The position numbers and the translations under genes were made by a program. Below the pieces are notes generated by a model. It ran no database searches. It saw only the letters and a list, made by a program, of their open reading frames with translations, and was not told where the DNA came from. From Roseateles depolymerans (GTDB lineage: Bacteria; Pseudomonadota; Gammaproteobacteria; Burkholderiales; Burkholderiaceae_C), in contig QFOD01000025.1 in NCBI GenBank assembly GCA_003241055.1, positions 1 to 64,000 on the forward strand: a stretch of 64,000 nucleotides of DNA, written 5' to 3'. Positions 9,046 through 17,607 of the stretch are shown one piece after another; position 1 is the stretch's first letter; every line of letters starts with the position of its first letter.

Positions 9046-9812
9046 GGCTTGGCCCCCGCAGATGTCGCGTTGATCTCGGGGTCGGAGCGGTAGGCGGTGA
9101 CGACAAACCCGAGCGGGTTCTCCAGCCGGTCCCGCTCCTTGGCGAGCACCTTGGGCTGGTACTCGTAGACGATGCTGGCGACGTGGTGAGTCTTCACGTC
9201 CGGCACGTTGCGCTCGGCCTGGTGCACGACCTTTTCATAGGTGACCGTTGCCTGGCCGTGGTTGCCGGTGCGTCTGGCGACATCGAGCCGGACGTTGCCC
9301 ACGTTGATGTGCCAGTCCGTGGAATCGGCCAGCTTCTTGTGCAGCGCGTCCGGGCCTTCGAACTGGCGGTTGTAGGCTTCGAACACCGCCGGCACGGACA
9401 TGCGCGAGACCTGGTCGAAGTCACGCTGCAGGAAGGACCAGTTGTAGCCTTCCCGGGCCCGCAGGAAGACGGCGACGTAGTGCTTGTCCAGCGCCTCGCT
9501 CGTGGGGATGGTGTCCACGCTGAGCCGCTGTTGCACGGTCGTCTCGCCCGTCGCCTTGTCGACAACGATGGGGATCTCGACGGTGCTGCGCAGCGGGCCT
9601 TGGACGAACACGGCGCCGACGCCCAGTGCCGCCAGCGTCATGCCTCCGATGGCGACCCGCCACGCGCGACGCTCCGAGCGCTCAAGCATCACTGCCCGGT
9701 CGATTTCCCAGGCGCTGTTGGAGGGATGCGCAGTGCCTGCGTCATCGGCGGGCGAGGGTGTGGCGTGAGCTGGCCATGCGGCGGCTCTGCCTGTCGTGAA
9801 GACAGCATCCAT
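9042..9812 (-). CDS. virB8: VirB8 inner-membrane assembly factor
   Basis: The 256-residue bitopic protein has a cytoplasmic N-terminus of about 60 residues, one transmembrane segment (VAIGGMTLAALGVGAVFVQG) and a periplasmic NTF2-like domain. Family marks include DKHYVAVFLRAREGYNWSFLQRDFDQVSRMS and an ending near NPLGFVVTAYRSDPE. VirB8 nucleates assembly of the channel. It lies between virB5 and virB9. The 33-base gap before it is one of the larger ones in the operon. An ATG is at 9812; a GAGGTCTCC segment upstream offers only a moderate ribosome site. Confidence 0.9.
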   Translation of the reverse strand: MDAVFTTGRAAAWPAHATPSPADDAGTAHPSNSAWEIDRAVMLERSERRAWRVAIGGMTLAALGVGAVFVQGPLRSTVEIPIVVDKATGETTVQQRLSVDTIPTSEALDKHYVAVFLRAREGYNWSFLQRDFDQVSRMSVPAVFEAYNRQFEGPDALHKKLADSTDWHINVGNVRLDVARRTGNHGQATVTYEKVVHQAERNVPDVKTHHVASIVYEYQPKVLAKERDRLENPLGFVVTAYRSDPEINATSAGAKP

Positions 9813-9845
9813 GGGGAGACCTCGGTGGGTTTGAGGGGGCCGGCG

Positions 9846-10541
9846 TCAGTGCAGGTAGTCGGACACCTTGCCGGTGCGGTTCAGCATCTCGTACTGGCGC
9901 TCTCGGTCGCGCGACCGCGCGATGCGCTCTTCACTTTCGGCCATGCCCTGCAGCATCTGCACCTGGGATTGCTCGTGGGCCAACAGCGCGTTCTCGGCAC
10001 CAATGCGGGCCTGCAACTCCTGGATCGACTTCGGGTCGGTCGTGGCGTTGATCTGGTTCATCAGCGCCTGAATCTGGCCGAGCCGTCCGGACGCGCGGGT
10101 CATGGCATCCTGCAGCAGCCCCTTGTGCTGGTACGGCTGGGCGAGCGTGGCCTGGCACCGGGTCCGTGCGTCGCCAGCCAGGTCCAGGCAGTTGTAGACC
10201 ATGGCGGCGTCGCGTAGCGACCTCGCCGTCGTGCCCAGGCCGGCATAGCCGGAGGCGTCAATGGCGTGCAGCGCCTCGAAGGCCTTCGGCGGCACGTAGT
10301 TCATCAGGGCGGTACTGTTGAAGACGTTGCCCAGGTTGCGAACGCCGTTGATGCTGGTCAGCTGCGCCTGCATCTGTTGGATCTGCTGGACCTGGTTGGT
10401 GATCAGCGTGACGTCGTCGAGCACCTGCTGGATCGTCTGGACCAGATTGGCGATGTCGATGACGGGGATCCCCGAGGCGTGGGCGCTGTTTGCACCTGCG
10501 ATGGCGAGGATCGCCGTGGCGAGCTTGTTCCGGATTCGCAT
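9846..10541 (-). CDS. virB5: VirB5/TraC-type minor pilin
   Basis: The 231-residue secreted protein begins with a signal peptide ending near AHASG. The rest is almost entirely alpha-helical, with coiled-coil stretches (VLDDVTLITNQVQQIQQMQAQLTSI and the C-terminal half rich in Gln, Glu and Arg). This is the known architecture of VirB5, the pilus-tip adhesin-like component. A Cys pair (YNCLDLAGDARTRCQ) may form a disulphide. GGAGAAACACC before the ATG at 10541 provides the ribosome site. The gene order virB6-virB5-virB8 differs from the Agrobacterium order but is common in ICEs. Confidence 0.85.
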   Translation of the reverse strand: MRIRNKLATAILAIAGANSAHASGIPVIDIANLVQTIQQVLDDVTLITNQVQQIQQMQAQLTSINGVRNLGNVFNSTALMNYVPPKAFEALHAIDASGYAGLGTTARSLRDAAMVYNCLDLAGDARTRCQATLAQPYQHKGLLQDAMTRASGRLGQIQALMNQINATTDPKSIQELQARIGAENALLAHEQSQVQMLQGMAESEERIARSRDRERQYEMLNRTGKVSDYLH

Positions 10542-10565
10542 GGTGTTTCTCCTTCAACGCAGGAT

Positions 10566-11663
10566 TCAAGTCCGGCCGCGCATCGCGGCGAGCTTGTACG
10601 CGGCCGTCCTGACGGCGCTGTACCCATGTCGAGCAAGGGCGCCAGCGCCGGTTGCAGCCGTGCCGGCGAGGTCACCGGCCACGGTCGCAGCGGCTCCTGC
10701 GGCGCGGCCCGCGGTGTAGGGGAGCCCGACTCCAGCGCGAACGACGCCGCCACCATTGCCGGCTGCGCCACCGCCGCTACGCCGCGACCGGAGGTTGGAC
10801 GACGCCATCAGGACGTTCTGGATCATCTGCACGCCCTGTTGCACCGCGGCCCCACCCGTAAGGGCAGACGCGAGGCTCGGCGCCTGGAAGCAGATGATGG
10901 CCATCAGGATCATCAGCACGCAGTAGCGCGTGGCTTCGCCCAGCACGTTGAATGTGCCGCCCAGGAAGCCGCCGCCGTCGTGAATGGCCAGGAATATGGC
11001 CTCACCCATGAATGTGCTGAGACCGAGGGCGAAGAACGCGAACCAGGCGAGAACTACGGCGTTCAGCACCATCGACAGCCAGCTGTCGAAGAAGCGAGCG
11101 GTGGGGCGCCAGGCAAGGCACAAGATGAACAGTGGTCCCACCCCGATCACGAAGGTCAGCAGGACCTTGGCCAGCGTGACGACGAAGAGCGCCATGCAGA
11201 GGAACAGCACCGACCCGATCGAGAAAATGCCTGCGGCGAGAAGCAGGTCGAGTCGGAACATGCTCGCCTCCTTCATGATGTCTGCGGTCTGGGCACTGGC
11301 TTGGTCGTTGAACTTGTCCAACAGCGCATAAGGTGTAGTGATCGTGCTGGGATCAACTCCCGCCGGCAGGAATGTCGAAGCGACACCGATCGACAAAGCG
11401 TTCGCCGTGTCGGCGACGTTGGCGATGTAGAAGCCGCCCTGCAGCGCGAACGCGAGCACCAAACCGATCTTGAAGACCTTCCAGGTAAAGGCTGGAATCG
11501 TCTCCGAGACCTCGTTCCTGACCACGGCCCATCCGTACAGAATGATCCAGAGCGTCATGACCGTCAGCGCAATGGGGGTGAGGGCCGCGCACAGCGTCGA
11601 CACCACGCCCAGGACGTAGCCGTTCAGTAGGAAGTCCAGCTTTGATCCGAGCCAGGCAAACAT
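10566..11663 (-). CDS. virB6: VirB6/TrbL polytopic inner-membrane channel protein
   Basis: The 365-residue product has at least six hydrophobic segments in the first 260 residues (for example VVSTLCAALTPIALTVMTLWIILYG, LLLAAGIFSIGSVLFLCMALFVV and VVLAWFAFFALGLSTFMG). A long Gly/Ala-rich C-terminal tail follows. The central GVGPLFILCLAW..T..FFDSWLSMVLN pattern is the conserved TrbL/VirB6 signature. It is expected to form the inner-membrane part of the DNA channel. Confidence 0.88.
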   Translation of the reverse strand: MFAWLGSKLDFLLNGYVLGVVSTLCAALTPIALTVMTLWIILYGWAVVRNEVSETIPAFTWKVFKIGLVLAFALQGGFYIANVADTANALSIGVASTFLPAGVDPSTITTPYALLDKFNDQASAQTADIMKEASMFRLDLLLAAGIFSIGSVLFLCMALFVVTLAKVLLTFVIGVGPLFILCLAWRPTARFFDSWLSMVLNAVVLAWFAFFALGLSTFMGEAIFLAIHDGGGFLGGTFNVLGEATRYCVLMILMAIICFQAPSLASALTGGAAVQQGVQMIQNVLMASSNLRSRRSGGGAAGNGGGVVRAGVGLPYTAGRAAGAAATVAGDLAGTAATGAGALARHGYSAVRTAAYKLAAMRGRT

Positions 11664-11672
11664 TGGGAGCTC

Positions 11673-12095
11673 CTACTGCACGGCGTCGTACGGCAGATTG
11701 GCAGGCGGGGGAGCAAAGATCGGCACGCACTTGCTCTTCACGTCGGGGTACTGACATTGCAGCCAGCTGCCTCCGACCTTCACCACCCACAGGCGGCTGC
11801 GCTTCTCCGTTCCGTACGTAGACGCGCGGCATGTCGTCGGGCGTGCGTAGACCTCTGTGCACTCCAGAAGGCCGCCAGCGGTCTCGACCATGCGCCAGGG
11901 GCCTGCATGGCAGCCTCCATCGGCCTTGCACGGCGAGATTCGCGAGGATGCGGTCTTTGGCAGCGGCGGCGTCTCGATGACCTTCTTGCCATCGGGCAAC
12001 AGTCGAACGGCTTCATTGCCTTTGACGAACTGCGCCTGGGCCGCGGCCGTGCAGGCGAGCGCGGCGATGGCAAGGATCCTGGTGACGTGGCTCAT
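11673..12095 (-). CDS. Unknown secreted Cys-containing protein within the T4SS operon
   Basis: This 140-residue protein has a clear signal peptide (to about AAAQAQF) and six cysteines in the mature part. Positions such as ISPCKADGGCHAG and WLQCQYPDVKSKC suggest disulphide bonds in the periplasm. I do not recognise a family with confidence. It sits between virB4 (4-base ATGA-type overlap) and virB6 (9-base gap), so it is part of the transfer operon and probably acts at the periplasmic side of the channel or in entry exclusion. No lipobox is present, so it is not an obvious VirB7. Confidence 0.7.
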   Translation of the reverse strand: MSHVTRILAIAALACTAAAQAQFVKGNEAVRLLPDGKKVIETPPLPKTASSRISPCKADGGCHAGPWRMVETAGGLLECTEVYARPTTCRASTYGTEKRSRLWVVKVGGSWLQCQYPDVKSKCVPIFAPPPANLPYDAVQ

Positions 12096-14575
12096 GCGAC
12101 TCTCCTGAGGGTGTGGAGCCTGCGATGCTGAACCTCGCGGAGCAGAACGGGAAGCCAGTCATTAGGGGCGTCGCCGTGCTGGGCGCGTATGTCGTCGAGC
12201 AGGGCCACGTTGTCGGTGGTCGCCGACAGCACGGTGATGAACTCTTCCAGGCCGGACAGGTCCAGCTCGCAGATCGCGCTGGCGTGGCCCTGCTTGACCA
12301 GGAAGCGCCTGCCGCCTTGCGAGGCCAGGCTGCGGACAATTTCGAACTCGGCTTCACTGAGGCCGAAGCCGTCGACGTACTCCTCGCGCACCGCCTCCGG
12401 GTTGGCCAGGAAGATCTTGGTCACACTCTGCTCGACCATCGTGCGACCGATCGGGTGACGCAGAACGTCTGATGGGCTCTGCGTGTCAAAGATGCCCAGG
12501 CCGTTCTGCTTGCGGATGGTCTTCTGCTTCTGCTTGGCGAACTCGCTGAAGACCTCGTGGTCGAGTGCCTTCCAGAACTCAGAGATCACGTAGATCAGCC
12601 GCTCGCCGTTGACGAGCTCTTCCATGACCTGGAGCAGGTACATCATGATCGGCGTGCGGACTTCGGGCAGATCGAGGAACTCGGTCGTGTCGAAGCCGAT
12701 GACGCGCGCGTGCTGCAGGTTCTGAAGCCGATCGCCGGCTTGGTCGAAGACCCAGCCGAGTGCGCCGCCGTCGCACCAGCGGCCGAGGCGCTCGTAGAGG
12801 CTGTTCTCGCCGGCCTTGGGCAGGTTTTGGCGCACCGTTGACAGTCGGCGCAGCGGTGCCGGCATCAGCGCGACGGCCCTGACCGCGTGCGCGATGGCGT
12901 GCTCGTCCGCTGGCAGCAGCGGCAGGGGGGCGGACGCGAGTAGGGTTCTGACCCACTGCTCCCAGAACTGGATGCGGGCCGGCGTTGCCTCCCACTGCAG
13001 CGGGTTGCAGCCGGTGGGCTGGCCCGCTTCCAGGGCAAGATAGGCGCCACCGAGAGCACGCACGGCGATCTCGCAACCGCGGTCCAGGTCGAAGAGGACC
13101 AAGCGCGGTGCCGGATCCCACTTGCGCGTCATCGTCAGCAGGAACATTTCCAGCGTGGTCTTGCCCACGCCGGTCGAGCCGATCAGCAGCGTGTTGCCGG
13201 GTAGCTTCTTGTCCGCGGAGTCCTCGCCATCCGGGCTGGCATGCAGGTTCAGGTAGTACGGCTGGCCGGACGGCGTGCGCAGCAGCGCCAGGGCCTGGCC
13301 CCACGGATTGCCATCGCGCTTGCCCGTGGCGAAGTTGTGGGCGCTGGCCAGCGCTGCGAAGGCTCGGGAGGACAGCTTGGCATCCCGGGGCCGCCATTGC
13401 CAGTTGCCGGGCATCTGTGCGAACCACGCCGCGTCGGCGACGAGATCCACCGGTGCCATCTGCAGGCTGGAGGCTTCGCCCACGGCGCCGATGGCTCTGC
13501 CTGCGCGCCGGCCGGCGTCCGCCGCGTCACGTCCGAACACGACCAGCGAGTAGTGGTACTCACCCATGCAGAACTGCCCGTCGCCGAGGTCGTTCAAGGC
13601 AGCGTCCATGTCGGCGATCTGGGTGGCGACGACGTCGTCACTGGCGATCAGCTGATCGCGCTGCAGCTCAAGCGCGCGCATGGCATCGCGGCGCGGCAGG
13701 ATGGAGAAGCTCTGGGTCTCGATGAACTCGCTGTCCTCGTAGAGCAGGGCGTCCAGCACGCCGGGCTCCACCGCGTCGGCATATTCCTTGATGTCCACCA
13801 GCGCCGCGCAGCGGCGGCCGTCGCCGTGCCGCAGCTCCAGCTTGTCGCCGCCGAAGGACAGGCGAGTCGTGGGCAGAGTGCGGTACAGCGGGCCTGCAGC
13901 GGCCGGCACGGGCCGCCAGATGCCGTTGATCAGGTAGCCCAGGAACTCGGCTATCTCGGAGTAGCGGCGCCCGTTGCTGACGCGTTCGCCGAGCAGTTGT
14001 GGTCCGAAGCCGCGCAGCACGCGATCGACCAGGGCGGAGCGCTCTTCCATGACCCGAAGGGCTTCGGCCTGCCGCTCGGCGATGTCTTCCCGTGTCCGAC
14101 GCCGGGGCTGCAGCGCCCGGCTCACTCGCGACACATTGGGCCGGTAGACCAGCGTCAGGTAGAGCTCGTTGCTCATCATCGGCTGCCGGCCCAGCTTGGC
14201 CTGGTAGGCGCGCGAGAGGTCCTGTGCGAAGCCGGGCTCCTGCGGATCGTCGAGGCCATCGGACACGTTGCGGTGTAGGCGATGCATCCAGATGGCCCAC
14301 TGGCCCCCGGCCAGGTTGCGCAGCAGGCTGCACAGGGCCTCGTGGCGGTCCGCGACATGGGGCTCGTCGGCAGTCTCGAAGGGGATGCCATCCAGGCGCC
14401 AGACGCGCAGGTAGTCGCCGCCGCGCGTGATGACGTCGTGCGGGCTGAGCAGCGACGAGAACGGCACGAAGGCGGCCAGTGGGTTCTCGGTCCGGGCCTG
14501 CGCCCAGTGGCGAGGCCGCGCGATGTGCTTGTCGAACCAGCGTGGGCCCGAGCGGCGATCAGACGTGCCAAACAT
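12092..14575 (-). CDS. virB4: VirB4 ATPase
   Basis: The 827-residue protein is the largest ATPase of the T4SS, at the usual VirB4/TrbE length. The N-terminal CagE/TrbE/VirB domain includes the SLLSPHDVITRGGDYLRVWRLDG opening. The motor domain has Walker A GSTGVGKTTL, then LVLFDLDRGCEI, and the C-terminal region contains YVISEFWKALDHEVFSEFAKQKQKTIRKQNG. It powers pilin extraction and pilus growth from the cytoplasmic face of the inner membrane. Its start overlaps the end of virB3 by 17 bases. Confidence 0.92.
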   Translation of the reverse strand: MFGTSDRRSGPRWFDKHIARPRHWAQARTENPLAAFVPFSSLLSPHDVITRGGDYLRVWRLDGIPFETADEPHVADRHEALCSLLRNLAGGQWAIWMHRLHRNVSDGLDDPQEPGFAQDLSRAYQAKLGRQPMMSNELYLTLVYRPNVSRVSRALQPRRRTREDIAERQAEALRVMEERSALVDRVLRGFGPQLLGERVSNGRRYSEIAEFLGYLINGIWRPVPAAAGPLYRTLPTTRLSFGGDKLELRHGDGRRCAALVDIKEYADAVEPGVLDALLYEDSEFIETQSFSILPRRDAMRALELQRDQLIASDDVVATQIADMDAALNDLGDGQFCMGEYHYSLVVFGRDAADAGRRAGRAIGAVGEASSLQMAPVDLVADAAWFAQMPGNWQWRPRDAKLSSRAFAALASAHNFATGKRDGNPWGQALALLRTPSGQPYYLNLHASPDGEDSADKKLPGNTLLIGSTGVGKTTLEMFLLTMTRKWDPAPRLVLFDLDRGCEIAVRALGGAYLALEAGQPTGCNPLQWEATPARIQFWEQWVRTLLASAPLPLLPADEHAIAHAVRAVALMPAPLRRLSTVRQNLPKAGENSLYERLGRWCDGGALGWVFDQAGDRLQNLQHARVIGFDTTEFLDLPEVRTPIMMYLLQVMEELVNGERLIYVISEFWKALDHEVFSEFAKQKQKTIRKQNGLGIFDTQSPSDVLRHPIGRTMVEQSVTKIFLANPEAVREEYVDGFGLSEAEFEIVRSLASQGGRRFLVKQGHASAICELDLSGLEEFITVLSATTDNVALLDDIRAQHGDAPNDWLPVLLREVQHRRLHTLRRVA

Positions 14576-14891
14576 CGCTGGCTCCTCGGTAGAGAGTGGG
14601 CGAGTAGCTGCGTGCCTGCCAGAGACCGTGGTTGCGGTCGTGCAGGCGCAGCTTCAGCGCCACGAACATTTGGTGGAAGCGCTGGTCATCCCTAGCGGTG
14701 ACGTGGCGCATCCAGGCGAGTGCGGGACCGAGGGCCAGCACGACGGCGAGCGCGATCCACCAGCTGATCAGCGCGCCGCCCCACATGACGAGGAGCATGC
14801 TGCCGCCGAACAGGACCACGAGCGGGATGAGCGGGATGCCCATCTTCATGGCCGGGCGCGTGGCGCCCTTGTAGATCGCTTCGCTTTGCAT
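14559..14891 (-). CDS. virB3: VirB3 inner-membrane protein
   Basis: The 110-residue protein has the VirB3 pattern: a short polar N-terminus with IYKGATRPAMKMGIPLIPL, two closely spaced membrane helices (about residues 20-60) and a polar C-terminal tail ending in the LYRGASDVWHV segment. It partners VirB4 and is needed for pilus formation. It lies between the pilin gene and virB4, as in most VirB systems. Confidence 0.9.
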   Translation of the reverse strand: MQSEAIYKGATRPAMKMGIPLIPLVVLFGGSMLLVMWGGALISWWIALAVVLALGPALAWMRHVTARDDQRFHQMFVALKLRLHDRNHGLWQARSYSPTLYRGASDVWHV

Positions 14892-14908
14892 GGTCGGGTC
14901 CCGTGCGG

Positions 14909-15199
14909 TCAGCTGACGATGTAGGTGGCCATCGCGCCGGCGCCGCCGATCAGCGTGCCGCCGATGAGAATGTTCGACACATCGGCCAGGCGGGCGCCCT
15001 GGAAGATCATCTTGAAGCCGGCCCAGATGATCGCGATCGTCACGACCGCGATGGAGACCGTCACCAGGATGGTGTTGACGTTGACGACCGTGTCGTTGAT
15101 CTTGTCGAAGCCGGCCGCGAACGCGGGCGACGTAGACAGCAGGGCGAGTTGCGTGACCAGTGCCGGGACGGCACGCGTGAGACGAGCGATGAGCTTCAT
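14909..15199 (-). CDS. virB2: VirB2/TrbC major pilin precursor
   Basis: The 96-residue protein has a long signal peptide ending at about AFAAG. The mature part of about 68 residues has two hydrophobic helices (ILVTVSIAVVTIAIIWAGFKMIF and ILIGGTLIGGAGAMATYIV) joined by the short polar loop QGARLADVS. This is the hallmark of the conjugative pilin. It starts 4 bases inside the end of virB1 (ATGA overlap) and ends 17 bases before virB3. Confidence 0.92.
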   Translation of the reverse strand: MKLIARLTRAVPALVTQLALLSTSPAFAAGFDKINDTVVNVNTILVTVSIAVVTIAIIWAGFKMIFQGARLADVSNILIGGTLIGGAGAMATYIVS

Positions 15200-15711
15200 G
15201 GCTTCTCCTTGGGGTTTCGGTTGAGGACCGGGGGCGGGGAAGCCGGGCGTCTGGATGTGGCCGACGCGTTGATCACTCGCTGCACGTAGCCGTGCAGAAA
15301 ACCGGTGGAGAAGTCGCCGCTGTAGTAGCAGGACAGGGCGCGCTGAAGCGCGCGTTGCTCGCTGCCTGCGGATGCGCTGGCGCGGTCATGGCATTCGGTG
15401 AGCACGGCCTGCATCGCGGCCAGGTTCGAGCAGGGCTCGAACGCGGTCTCCAGCGTCAGGCCGAGTCGGTGGAAGTTGCGTGCGTTGATCTGGCCGAGAC
15501 CGACGCTGAAGTTCCAGCCGCTGGCCTGCAGGGCGCGCGCAGTCGCCAGTGCTTCAGCGCGGTGGCGGGGCTGCCGCACGACGGCGCCGCCGACGACCCC
15601 GATGGCCCAAGGGTTGAGGGCGCTTTCGACCTCGACAAGCGCACGTGCGGTGTCGATGTGAACGGCAGGCGCGCAGGCTAGCGCCAGCGTCATGAACGCT
15701 GTGGTGTCCAT
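15196..15711 (-). CDS. virB1: VirB1-type lytic transglycosylase
   Basis: The 171-residue protein contains a soluble-lytic-transglycosylase fold. The catalytic Glu lies in ALVEVESALNPWAIG (about residue 28), followed by SVGLGQIN and ALSCYYSGDF, matching the family motifs. It would open peptidoglycan for the conjugation apparatus. The N-terminal hydrophobic stretch is short (TAFMTLALACAPAV), so export may rely on an atypical signal. The C-terminus is Pro/Arg-rich. Confidence 0.9.
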   Translation of the reverse strand: MDTTAFMTLALACAPAVHIDTARALVEVESALNPWAIGVVGGAVVRQPRHRAEALATARALQASGWNFSVGLGQINARNFHRLGLTLETAFEPCSNLAAMQAVLTECHDRASASAGSEQRALQRALSCYYSGDFSTGFLHGYVQRVINASATSRRPASPPPVLNRNPKEKP

Positions 15712-15720
15712 GGCGGTGGC

Positions 15721-16293
15721 TCAGTTCTGCGACGCGGCGCTGGGCTGGTTGGCCAGCCATGCAGCGAACTCGTCGTCGAAGCGCTTGTCCCAGGTGCCGA
15801 GCTGGGTCTTGGCCGCGGGGCTGAAGTCCGTCACGGAGTCACCGCCCATTGACCACCAGGTCCGTGCGAACGGGACGCCGTCGACGGTCACCGAGATGGC
15901 GCCGTCGTACTCGCAGGTGTAGACAGTGCCGTGGGGGCCGTCGTACGTGCGGGTGTATTGCGGCGGGCAGAAGTCCGGCGCTGCCGACCAGGCATGGCTC
16001 GCGGTGTTGCCGGCGCCGGCCATGGCGCACGTCGGGAAGGGCTTGCCGCGTGCGAGGTCGCGCAGGACCTGCCGGACTGGCGGCACGCACTGCTCGATGG
16101 CGCGCCAGCTCGGCGCGGCCAGGCAGAGCAGCACGGTGCAACCATCCACGGCATGCGCCGATGTGCATGAGAGCGTCGCGACGAGGAGGGTTGCTGCGCC
16201 GAGCGCGCAGCGTTGTGGAGAACGTTGGGCTGTGTGGTGTCGGGCGGCAGTGCGGTCGCTCAACGGCATCTGCGCAAGGAACTGGAACTTCAT
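15721..16293 (-). CDS. TrbM/KikA/MpfK-like conjugal transfer protein
   Basis: The 190-residue secreted protein is the first gene of the transfer operon. After a signal region (ALGAATLLVATLSCTSAHAVDG) comes CTVLLCLAAPSW..IEQCVPPVRQVLRDLARGKPFPTC. That is the cysteine-rich pattern I associate with the TrbM/KikA family of conjugation proteins. Further cysteines occur in PDFCPPQY and YTCEYD. I chose the ATG at 16293; an upstream ATG 20 residues earlier and an internal one (MPLSDRT) are possible. Family assignment is from pattern memory, so it is moderate. Confidence 0.6.
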   Translation of the reverse strand: MKFQFLAQMPLSDRTAARHHTAQRSPQRCALGAATLLVATLSCTSAHAVDGCTVLLCLAAPSWRAIEQCVPPVRQVLRDLARGKPFPTCAMAGAGNTASHAWSAAPDFCPPQYTRTYDGPHGTVYTCEYDGAISVTVDGVPFARTWWSMGGDSVTDFSPAAKTQLGTWDKRFDDEFAAWLANQPSAASQN

Positions 16294-16421
16294 GGCATTG
16301 ACCTCGCTGAAGCGCGCCGTCTCCGGCGCGTCGTGCGGCTCGTTGCGAGCCATGAGATCAAGTTAGGTTTTGCGAGAGCCCTGAAGAGGTCGGCATTCGC
16401 GCGCGAATTACCAATCGCGCG
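16294..16421 (-). promoter_or_regulatory. Control region upstream of the T4SS operon, with an inverted repeat
   Basis: The 128 bases between the LuxR-type regulator and the first transfer gene hold a 7-bp inverted repeat with an 8-base spacer: CGCGCGA at 16400-16406 and TCGCGCG at 16415-16421. There is no T-run after it, so it looks more like an operator than a terminator. I see no convincing -35/-10 pair. A dyad of about 22 bp would fit a LuxR-type dimer, which is inference only. Confidence 0.35.
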
Positions 16422-17198
16422 TCAGATCAGGCCGTACAGGCGAGCGATGCGCATCGCGTTTCGACGGTCAGGGGTGTTCAGCTTGGCGCACACGCATTGA
16501 AAGCGGTAGTCGACGGCCCTGGGCTTGATGCCCAAGGCGGCCGCGATCATCTTGCTGGTGTGGCCGGCTGCTTCGTGACGCAGCAGGTCGATCTCATTGG
16601 GCGTGATCCCGGATCGCTCCAACAAGTTTTCGCGCAGGGCTCGTAGCAGCCACTCGTGGAGTTCCATCGCGAGCGCTCGCGCGACGATCCTGAGCATGTC
16701 GTAGTCGGCATTGGCAAAGCATTGGGCGTGGTTCGAGCCGAGAACCAGCACGCCGTAGCGGGCGCCGCCGAAGCAGGTGGGGGCAGGCACGACGATGGTC
16801 GACGCGAACCCGAGGGTTGTTGATCGCTCGATGAACTCTCGCTCGTCCAGCCGCACGTGGAGCTCTTCACCACGGATCGGCGTTTGGCTGCCGAGCGCGT
16901 GCCGGAGCCAGGGGTCGTGCTCATGCCAGCCGGCATTGGAGTACTGGTGGGCCCATCGCGGATCGCAGGCGAGCAGAGACCGGAGGGACAGCCGGGCTGC
17001 TTCTTCCTTGATCGCACTGACGAACACACCGGCATCGGTCCCCAACGTGCGCACCGCGCGCCAGAACAACCCGACCGCAGCCTGCTCGCTGGCTGCCTTG
17101 GCGATGTCTGGAAGGAGGTGAAGCACCCGCAGCGTGTGCGCGGGCGTGTGCTGTGTCTGCTGGCCGAGCAGATCAACCGTGTCCGGCAAAGATGTCAT
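16422..17198 (-). CDS. LuxR-family transcriptional regulator
   Basis: The 258-residue protein has an N-terminal region resembling the autoinducer-binding domain of LuxR proteins (about residues 30-170: LFWRAVRTLGTDAGVFVSAIKEE then QYSNAGWHEHDPWLRHA). A C-terminal LuxR helix-turn-helix (about residues 190-255) reads GITPNEIDLLRHEAAGHTSKMIAAALGIKPRAVDYRFQCVCAKL. It lies immediately upstream of the T4SS operon in the same direction, so it probably controls transfer. The chosen ATG at 17198 overlaps the previous gene by 26 bases. No luxI-type synthase is present in the window, so any ligand is unknown. Confidence 0.85.
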   Translation of the reverse strand: MTSLPDTVDLLGQQTQHTPAHTLRVLHLLPDIAKAASEQAAVGLFWRAVRTLGTDAGVFVSAIKEEAARLSLRSLLACDPRWAHQYSNAGWHEHDPWLRHALGSQTPIRGEELHVRLDEREFIERSTTLGFASTIVVPAPTCFGGARYGVLVLGSNHAQCFANADYDMLRIVARALAMELHEWLLRALRENLLERSGITPNEIDLLRHEAAGHTSKMIAAALGIKPRAVDYRFQCVCAKLNTPDRRNAMRIARLYGLI

Positions 17199-17607
17199 GA
17201 CCGCGACGGCGCAGGAGGTCACACAGCAGTGGATCGTCGAAGCGCGTGGGCTCGACGTCGCACCATCGGTCGAAAGCCGATCTGTCCTCGAAGAGCATGG
17301 CATGCGAGGTCCGAGGCCCTGTGGGTGGGCAGCTGCGCTTCTCGATGAACAAGCCTGTCGGCGTTTGAGCGATGGCAAACGCAACGGTGCCGCTGCGGGA
17401 GATCAGGACGCAGGTTCCTTGGCTACCCGTCTTGAGAAGGCCTACATGCCAGTCGGCGACATCCTGTCGGTGGCGTTGGTCGCGCAGCGCGAGCCGCTTT
17501 GCGCCGAGGTTTCGAGGCCCGTCGATCGGATCGAGCTTGCGGTGAAGCGCCCGGAAGGTAGCGCTGCGCCGAGAGGCGCTGGTGGTGGCGATGTCGTCTG
17601 AGTCCAT
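17173..17607 (-). CDS. Conserved-looking hypothetical protein upstream of the LuxR-type gene
   Basis: The 144-residue soluble protein has no recognised domain. The start ATG at 17607 has AAGGAG 1-4 bases upstream, very close, with GGAG further back at a better spacing. The middle (GTCVLISRSGTVAFAIAQTPTGLFIEKRSC) looks like a beta-rich core. The C-terminus is charged and ends inside the start of the LuxR-type gene. It probably forms one transcript with the regulator and the transfer genes. Confidence 0.6.
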   Translation of the reverse strand: MDSDDIATTSASRRSATFRALHRKLDPIDGPRNLGAKRLALRDQRHRQDVADWHVGLLKTGSQGTCVLISRSGTVAFAIAQTPTGLFIEKRSCPPTGPRTSHAMLFEDRSAFDRWCDVEPTRFDDPLLCDLLRRRGHDIFAGHG

